DNA from: Sophora flavescens
Lineage: Eukaryota; Streptophyta; Magnoliopsida; Fabales; Fabaceae
Length of the DNA stretch: 64,000 nt
Assembly: GCA_030762895.1 (NCBI GenBank)
Contig: CM061068.1
Coordinates: 155,516,811 to 155,580,810, forward strand
Direction: 5' to 3'
Both the position numbers and the translations under genes were made by a program. Below, one piece after another: positions 12,301-21,300 of the stretch. Positions within the stretch are counted from its first letter, which is position 1; every line of letters starts with the position of its first letter. The notes beneath the pieces were generated by a model, which was given only the letters and a program-made list of their open reading frames with translations, ran no database searches and was not told where the DNA came from.

Positions 12301-15300
12301 GATAAGGGACCAAAATGAAACAAAAAAAAAAGATGACCAAATTGAAAATTGAAAATTGAAATAAAGATAAGGGACCAAAAATATCATTTAGTTTTTTTTA
12401 TAATTCTATTATAATTATTTAATTTATATTTCATGTTATAGTTATTTTATTTAATTTTATATTTCATTCCATAAAAAACTTCATTTTTTAATTTTATATT
12501 TCTATTGTGTACTAAAAAAAAAGAGTGGTTATCACAGTATGAGTTATGACATGTTTCATAATTTTTTTTTCAAAAAAATTATATAATGTTGAAGTCGTAT
12601 GTCACCCATACGACCAGTTCAAAAATTTTCATTACAGATAGAAGTCGTAGGTGTCCAATACGACTTGTGGGAAAAAATTTTAAAAAATGGAAATCGTATG
12701 TGCTATATACGACTTTTATTTATATTTCGTAACTAGCAACTACGACTTACACTACTTACATAAATATTTTTAAAACTACACCAGTCCCGTAATTATGCAA
12801 TCAAATTGCACTACTGAAGTAAAAAAGCCAAGATTATTCTACCAATAAATTGATGATGAGAATTTTAGTAGTTTTCATTATTTACATTATGGAAATATGT
12901 AGAACTTTAATGAGTGACAATTACTTTTGAAATTTCTTTTTTGTTAAAATTTTAATTAAATACTAAATGCAAAATTTTCATATTATGGAACTATACATGG
13001 TTTTTTGTTAAGGAAAATTTTCATAAATGTAAAAATAGTTAAGTTATAAATGAGTTACACAAGCCAAGCTCAAGCTTTACTTTTTTGTAACAAGCCAAGC
13101 TCAAGCTTTTAGTAAGGCTCGTTTAGATAAATGAGCCAAGCTTGAGCTTCCCATTTTTTTCACAAGTCAAGCTCAAGCTTTAAGTGGTCGGCTCTGCTCG
13201 ACTCGACTCGTTTACACCCCTAGCTGGGAGTATATTGTAATGGGGGGGAAGGTCATAACAGTTTAGACTTGTATTAGGATTGGACTTGAGAGACTAGGCA
13301 CTCTCGAATTGCCTAGAACAGCTTGTATTCCTTTCTTTCTTCTTCTTCCAGCATTGTAACCACTTGTTACAAGCTAGGAACTTCAATAATACAGTACTCT
13401 TGTACTTATTTTCTGTCTCTAAATTGTTGGGTTCCTAACAATGGTATCAAAGCTCTCAATCCAGAAAGCCGGAATGATGAATACTAGAGCGACGTTGGAA
13501 TCTAGAGTGGAGAATTTGGAGAGAAGCTTGCTGGAATTGAGGAAAGGATATCAAACTCGGCTGGAAGAGATCAAGCTACTCTGGAAAATGAGGAATGGAG
13601 AATACTTCAGACGTCGAGATCGACGTGATCATGCTCCAAGTCGCTGCTGCCGTACTTCGACAATGTATGCAGAAGAGAAGGATGTGGAGGAGGAAGACAA
13701 TGCTAGAGGAAGTGATGGGTCCAGCAAAAGTGTTTTCTATTGTGTGACAGAATCCGAAACGCATACGGAGGGAGAGTTGAAGGCGAACCGAGAAATTCCA
13801 AAGGAGGAGGGGAGATTTCAGGTTGCGCACAAGGTGGAGACCGAGGTGGAAGGTGATGTCTCAGATCCTTCTGAGATGAAAACGGAAAAGGAAGGGAACC
13901 GTCATCAAGGTGGTGGCCACAACAGACTCAACAACGGCCACTATGTTGGGGGTAGTGGCTTAAGCAAAGGCAACGACAGATGCTTTGAGGGTGGTGGACG
14001 AGGTCGTTTGGTGGAGTCAACGGACAATGGTGAGCGTGCACGGCCATCGGAACCACGGGAACCGCCGGATTGGGACTTACTCGTGGAGAAAGGTTGAACG
14101 TCGCCGACGTTTCGCTTACCGCTACCGGAACCGCCTGATCGGGGCGCACCCTTGGAGAAGGAGACGTCGCCAACCCTTCGCTTACCGCCGCCGGAGCCGT
14201 CGTATCAGAACCCATCCATGGCGGAGGTTGGGTCGTCACACGGCATGGTTGAACCTCCATGGCCACTAGCGGCTAACATGGGAAATGAGGATCAGTTGAA
14301 GAGGGGCAAAGATGAGAATTCAAGGAAGGGGTCATTTTCTTAACCTAATGGGCCAGGCCCAACAAAGAAAAGGGAGCACTTTGGAGTTATGTGATGAAGA
14401 TGTATCTCATCCAAGAATTGAAAAGAATCATTCAAAAAATGTTGGGTTAGGATTTGGGCCTAAAATCACATGTAGACAACAACCCATTCAAATTGGTCTT
14501 ATTGCTGAAGCTATTGTTACCCTATTGACAGATGCACCCTTGTTACAGTGGCAACAGTTAGAGGAGTTATGTAAGAAACTTCAGGGATTCCATAGTAAGA
14601 TGCCCGAACAAGAAACTCATGAACCTGGGTATGATTTGCTTGAGTACGAATTGGAGCGGGAAGATGAGAGCAAGTCACGTTATCTATGTATTAGGGATCA
14701 AAGGATGAAAGTTTTTGAAAATTCCAATTGTACCTGTTTCTCACTCTCTGTGGCAAATGACATTCAAGAACAGGGATCGAAAAGGAATCACGGGTATGTT
14801 GCAGATCTTGATTCACTTCAAAGTACTCTCACTAAAAAACTTCAGTCATTCCCAACAAGTGATACAACTCCAGGTGGTATAGATGAAATGGGAAAGGATG
14901 AACGAGAGGTTCAATATTTGAGGTGGCAACTGGAACTTAAACTAGAGAGAAAGCATTCGGATGAAGTACCATGGAGCAATCAATTAATGAGTGAGACACC
15001 TGAACAACACCATGAAACACGGCCAGCTCACGAACGGCCTCTGAGGTTATCTCAATTCATGGAAAACGTTGAAGACAGCTTTGAGGAAGTTTTGTCAGTA
15101 AAGCAGAGGTATGCATCTGGTGGCAAATTGTCAACTGCAACCATTGTGACAAGGGTGATGGGGTTATTTGAGGTTGCCGAGCTCACAGCAGAGGTGGCAG
15201 ATAACATATTAGAGCACCCTCAATTGTTCTTCCTCAAGTTTTACGGGGCATGGAGAAATGCCAATGGGTTCCATGGAGGTAAACAAGCACTGTATATTGG

Positions 15301-18300
15301 AATTCAAACACAAAAACTTAATCAGGTATTTTCAAATTTTCGTCAAAGGATATGCTATGCTGGATATTATTGTGGTGATTCTTTAGGCTCTAAGATACCC
15401 AAGAGTCCTGTTTTTTATGAGGAGGGAAGCATTTTTATTGATTTTCCCACGGATCAAGAAACTGCAACAGTCAGCAAGTGCCCTGCATGGGGTGGCTCTA
15501 TTCTTGTTCCTAGAGGAAAATTTGTTTTTGTGGTTATCAGCCAAGTTCTTACCCAAGACTTCAGGCCTCTCCAGTTGACATCCTTACTGTTTCTCAGTGT
15601 GAGAATTGAACACATTCAATGGGACCCAGGCGGGAACTATTATTGTTCAAGCACCACTTGTTCATTAGGTTTCCAGCAATGGGACCCTGGTGGATGTTGC
15701 TCTTCTTACCCAAGCCTCCAAATGGAAGTACTGGCTGCAAGATAAGATGTGCAGGGAAGTGTGGAGAGCCTAATCAAAGGGGAGCAATTGCTCACTTGTG
15801 AGAATCCATGGGAGTCGCTAGCTGAGTTCACGGGGACATTTCTTAAATCTCACCTTGAGGACAAGGTGGATTTTAAAGGGGGAAGAATTGATACGGGCCT
15901 AGATCCCAATAGGCCCAATGGGACCAGAATTACTAAGTTTGACAAAAGGGTGCATGATGCACTTGATCCAAGCCAGCATAACTAACTTTGCTGATTTGGC
16001 AGGAGAGAGAAAAAGGGTGAGAGAAGTACGTTTCAGCAGCTGGGAGTATATTGTAATAGGGGGAAGGTCATAACAGTTTAGGTTGAAATTAGGATTGGAC
16101 TTGGGAGAGACTAGGCACTCTCGAATTGCCTAGAACAACTTGTATTCCTTTCTTTCTTCTTCTTCCAGCATTGTAACCACTTGTTACAAGTTAGGAACTT
16201 CAATAATACAATACTCTTGTACTTATTTTCTGTCTCTAAATTGCTGGGTTCCTAACAATATATGTATATATATATATATACACAATACTCTTGTACTTAT
16301 TTTGTCTCTAAATTGCTGGGCTCCTAACAATATATATATATACACACAGGGGAGAGAGAGGGAGGATCGATTTACACTAATGTAAGTCATTTTTCACCTA
16401 CATCCAATTCCTACTGTTGATTTTGTTTGAGAGAGAGAGAGGGGATCGATTTACACTAGCGCAAGTCATTTTTCACCTACATCCAATTCCTACTGTTGAT
16501 TTTGTTTTAGAGAGAGAGAGGATCGATTTACACTAGTGTAAGTCATTTTTCACCTACATCCAATTCCTACTGTTGAGGAGAGAGAGATTTACACTAGTGC
16601 AAGTCATTTTTCACCTACATCCAATTCCTACCGTTGATTTTGGTTTAGAGAGGGAGGGAGAGAGAGGAAGGATTGATTTACACTAGTGTAAGTCATTTTT
16701 CACCTACATCCAATTCCTACTGTTGAGAGAGAGAGGGAGGGAGGGAGGATCGATTTACACTAGTGTAAGTCATTTTTCACCTGCAGCCAATTCCTACTGT
16801 TGAGAGAGAGGGAGGGAGGATCGATTTACACTAGTGTAAGTCATTTTTCACCTACATCCAATTCCTACTGTTGATTTGTTAGGGAGGATCGATTTACACT
16901 AGTGCAAGTCATTTTTCACCTACATCCAATTTCTACTGTTGATTTTGTATTAAAGAGAGAGGATCGATTTTCACTAGTGTAAGTCATTTTTCACCTACAT
17001 CAAATTCCTATTGTTGATTTTGTTTTCATCCAACGGTGTAGACTATCAAAATCACAATTTACACTAGTGGAAGTCATTTTTCACCTACATCCAATTCCTA
17101 CTGTTGATTTTGTTTGAGAGAGAGAGAGAGGATCGATTTACACTAGTGTAAGTCATTTTTCACCTACATCCAATTCCTACTGTTGATTTTGTTTTCATCC
17201 AACGGTGTAAACTATCAAAATTACAATCAGAGCATGTTTGGGAAAGCTAGATTATTAGAGTTTCAGCTGTTTTTTTAGAAAAAAAGCTGTTTTTTTAGAA
17301 AAAAATTGTTTTATAAAAAATCAGTTATGTTCGGGTATCTAGATTAATTTGTAATATTTTCATGAAAAAACTGTTTTAGCAAAAGCTCATAGTATGGACT
17401 GTTTCCATAAAAAGCTTTTATTTTTAGATGGATTTTTTTAACTTTGCTTTAATGAGAGAAGCATTTCCCATAATGACCGCAATGGCTCTCCACCAAATAT
17501 TATAAACAAATAACTTCATACCCTTTTTCGTAATTTACTATATAAAAATAATTTTTTTTGCACCATCCAAACGAAATAGATTATCTTAAAATCACTTTTC
17601 AGCAAACATACCCAAACAAAAACAGATTCGGATTATAATTTACAATAATCGATTATACATGTAATCGATTATCATCATAATCTATTTTTTCCAGCTTTCC
17701 CAAGCACACTCTTATTGTAGGATGAAAATAAAACCAACGATTGAGATTGGGTGTAAGTGAAAATGATTTACGTTGGTGTAAACCAATCCACATATATATA
17801 TTGACGGAAACAGCCATGAATCTGTCCAGATTCATTGGTCAAATCTGTTTCCAATCAGTTTGTATTTTTAGGAGGAATAAATCTAATCAAATCAGATCAG
17901 ATTTGATTAGATATTAGTCTTATCTTTCTGTTTTTTATCCTCTCCTGATTTTCAGGAGATTTGATTCAAATTAGGATCCTTATTGTAGCAGAATTGGTTA
18001 CTCAATTCTGCATAAATACCGCTGTACTTCTATTTCATTTCACAAGAGGAATAAAAATATTTTTTTCCTAAAACCTAGATGGTATCGTAGTCGCGGCTCC
18101 GACCTCTTTCAATCATGGTGAAGACGGCGATGACCTGGTGCTTCCACAAGAGCATCTACCAACTCAGCAGTGATCCGAAGGATGGATCCAACACCTCAAC
18201 AGAGGCTCTGGCCGCCGCATCGTGGGCTCAAGAAGTCTGTTGCATCAGGATCTTCCATAGCCCCATATGATGGTTTCTCACGTAACCCAAGCCTACAACT

Positions 18301-21300
18301 CATCGTGCATCGACTCAATGGAAAAAACTACATTGAGTGGACTCGATCTGTGAAGTTGGCTATTGATGGGAAAGGAAAAATGGGGTATCTCAATGGAGAG
18401 ATCCACAGACCCTCCAGGGATGATCCTTCCTTTCAAAAATGGAAGTCGAAAATTCCCTTATCATTGCCTGGTTAATCAACTCCATGGAACCAGCAATAGG
18501 AAAGCCCTATCTATTTCTACCTACAAGAAAAAGATGTTTGGGATGCGTAGCGTGAGTGTTACTCAGATTTGGAGAACTCTTCTCGGGTTTTTGACTTAAA
18601 GACACAACTTTGGCAACTCAAACAAGGTGATCAAGATGTCACCGCATATTACAACTTGATGATGACTCTTTGGCGGGAGCTAGACCAAAGTGCTATGAAG
18701 ATGACCGGGAAAATCCCGAGAGATGCTACTCGATTTAAGAAGAGGGAGGAGAATGATCGTGTGTACATGTTCCTTCTTTGGATGGAATCGAAATCTGGAT
18801 GAAGTAAGGGGAAGAATTCCAGGCGTAAAGCCCTTACCTTCTATTAGGGAGGTCTTTTTCAAGTTCGAAGGGAAGAATCAAGGAGGAGGATAATGTTAAG
18901 CACTCATGAATCAGCACCAACACGAGAACAGGACAGCTCTGCTCTTGTGACTAAAGGAATTCCCTCGGAAGAAAATAAAGGAAAAAAACCTTGGTGTGAT
19001 CATTGCAAAAACCTTGGCACACTAGGGAGACTTGTTGGCTAATTCATGGAAAGCCACCTAATTGGAAGAAGAAATCCAACAAAGGTGGCCGTGCCTTCCA
19101 ATCCACTACCGAGGAGATTCAAGAGCCTCCACCTACTTCGAGACAACTCCATTCACAAAGGAACAACTAGAGCATCCGTACAAACTCTTTTCCTCAAAAA
19201 TGACAACCAATCCTTCTTGTTCTTTGGCCCAAAAAGGTACTCACCTTACTACTGCTTTTTTCACCCAAAAACCACAAAATCCTTGGGTGATTGATTCCGG
19301 AGCAACTGATCATATGACAGATTGCTCAAAACTGTTTTCATCCTATAATCCTAGTGCAGGGAATAAAAAAATCAGAATTGCTGATGGAACTCTCTCTCGC
19401 CATAGCCTGGAATTGGGTCTATCACTCTCTCACCTTTAATAACACTCCACAATGTTCTTCATGTTCCTAATTTATCTTGCAACCCTCTTGTCCATTAGCA
19501 AACTAACCCTTGACCTGAATTGTCGTGTCATATTTAACTCTTTCCGGTTGTAATTTTCAGGAATTGACTTGGGGAGGATGATTGGCAGTGCTAAGGAAGT
19601 TGATGGTCTCTACATCTTTGAAGATGGATCTAATTTAAGTAGGCACTCTAAAAATGCTGGTTTCAATTCTGTTTCTGAATTCCAGCAAAATGAAATAATG
19701 CTATGGCACTATAGGTTAGGCCATCCTAGTTTCTATTATTTACAGCACTTGTTCCCTGAACTTTTTAGAAATAAAAATCCATCTTTCTTTACTTGTGAGA
19801 CTTGTCAATTGGCTAAACATCACCGTATTGTTTACCCTGCTCAAGCTTATAAACCATCTAATCCATTCACAATCATTCATAGTGATGTTTGGGGACCGAG
19901 TCGTGTAAGTACTCCTACTGGCAAACGATGGTTTGTAAGCTTTATTGATGACCACACTAGGTTATCATGGGTGTATCTAATGAAAGAAAAATCTGAAGTT
20001 GAACACATTTTTAAAACTTTTTCCAATATGATTCAAACTCAATTTCAACAAACAATTCAGATTTTTAGAAGTGATAATGGAAGAGAATACTTCAACAAGT
20101 ATCTCAACCAATTTTTTGAAGAAAAGGGCATTGTGCATCAAAGTTCATGTGTAGACACCCCTCAATGAATGGGGTAGCTGAAAGGAAAAATAAACATTTA
20201 TTGGAAGTAGCTAGAGCCTTGTTATTTCGGACTATGGTTCCTACATACCTTTGGGGAGAAGTTGTCTTAACAGCTGACCTATTTGATTAATAGGATGCCT
20301 AGTAAAGTTTTAAAATTTGATACTCCCCTGGGAAAGTTTCTGAACCATTTTCCTACAAACAGATTGCTCTCTAACTTACCTCTAAAAACATTTGGCTGCA
20401 TGACTTTCATCCATGTTAATACACCAAATCTAAGTAAACTGGACCATCGGGCAAAAAAGTGTGTATTTGTTGGGTATGCTCCCTCTCAAAAGGGTTATAA
20501 ATGTTTTGATCCACTCACTAAGAAGATTTTTGTGACTATGGATGTCACTTTCTTTGAGTCAAAACCTTTTTTTCAGTCTCCTCTTCAGGGGGGGAGAACT
20601 ATAGAAGACTCGACCAAATACCTTACTATTGATGAGTCAAATATATCAATTGATAAGTCAAACATGTTAAATAATGGGACAAGTCCTGTGAATAATGAAA
20701 TTTTTGGAAATCCTACTAGTCATGACATGGTTCTTGGTGTGGAAAACACTAGTGCTGAATGTGAAAATACTAGTGACCCTTCTCAGCCAGAAGGCAATGA
20801 TGCTGAACCCAGAAAAGGAATTGAAAATAAGGAAAAACATTTTGAGCACTTCTATACAAGGAGGAAACATGTTCAAAGAGTAGAGAATCGTGATCCTTTG
20901 CTCCACCATGAATCCGAGGACCCTCCAGGTAATCCTAATCCTGAATTCTCTCAACCATTCTCTCAACCGATTGAAAATGATTGTGATCTTCCTATAGCTA
21001 TTAGGAAAGGTGTCAGATCATGTACCCAACACCCCCTTTCCAACTTTGTCTCTTATGATAAACTTTCACCAAACTTTCGTGCTTTTACCTCTCAATTGTC
21101 ATGCATGGAAATTCCAAAAAATGTACAGGATGCATTAGAAATTCCAGAGTGGAAGGAAGGCAGTCTTGGAAGAGATGAAGGCTCTTGAAAAAAATCAGAC
21201 GTGGAAAATGGTAGAGCTGCCCAAAGGGAAAAATACAATGGGATGTAAATGGATATTCACTATAAAATACAGATCTGATGGCTCAATCGAAAGGTACAAA

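Larger units (their letters stand above)
6534..13221. mobile_element. TIR DNA transposon inserted in the 5' LTR, itself enlarged by nested insertions
   Basis: It is flanked by the 10-bp duplication AGCTGGGAGT (6524-6533 and 13222-13231). Its ends are inverted: AAGGGTGTAAAT on the left, and the reverse complement of the right end reads AGGGGTGTAAAC. The termini continue into degenerate AGCTCAAGCTT-rich subterminal repeats. Without the nested Copia element (6897-11247) and foldback element (11506-12829) it would be only about 1 kb. No transposase of its own is visible, so it is non-autonomous. TSD length favours the Mutator superfamily, but hAT cannot be excluded. Confidence 0.72.
6375..16257 (+). 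mobile_element. Non-autonomous LTR retrotransposon (LARD-like), its 5' LTR split by a later nested insertion
   Basis: The 5' LTR is 6375-6533 plus 13232-13440, with the 10-bp duplication at 13222-13231. The 3' LTR is 15889-16257 (369 bp). Both begin TGATACGG and end CCTAACA. A primer-binding site TGGTATCAAAGC (complementary to initiator tRNA-Met type) starts at 13442, directly after the 5' LTR. A polypurine tract AAAGGGGGAAGAA precedes the 3' LTR. The flanking duplication ATATA lies in TA-rich DNA, so it is weak evidence by itself. The internal 2.4 kb lacks protease, reverse transcriptase, RNase H and integrase; it holds a gag-like N-terminal frame and an unrecognised 477-aa ORF. The solo LTR at 3165-3531 shows the family has at least two insertions in this gene. 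Confidence 0.85.

Noticed and set aside
16360..17215. CRISPR-like array of regularly spaced repeats
   Set aside because: This is plant DNA, spacers are low-complexity GA runs, and the units match a transposon terminus.
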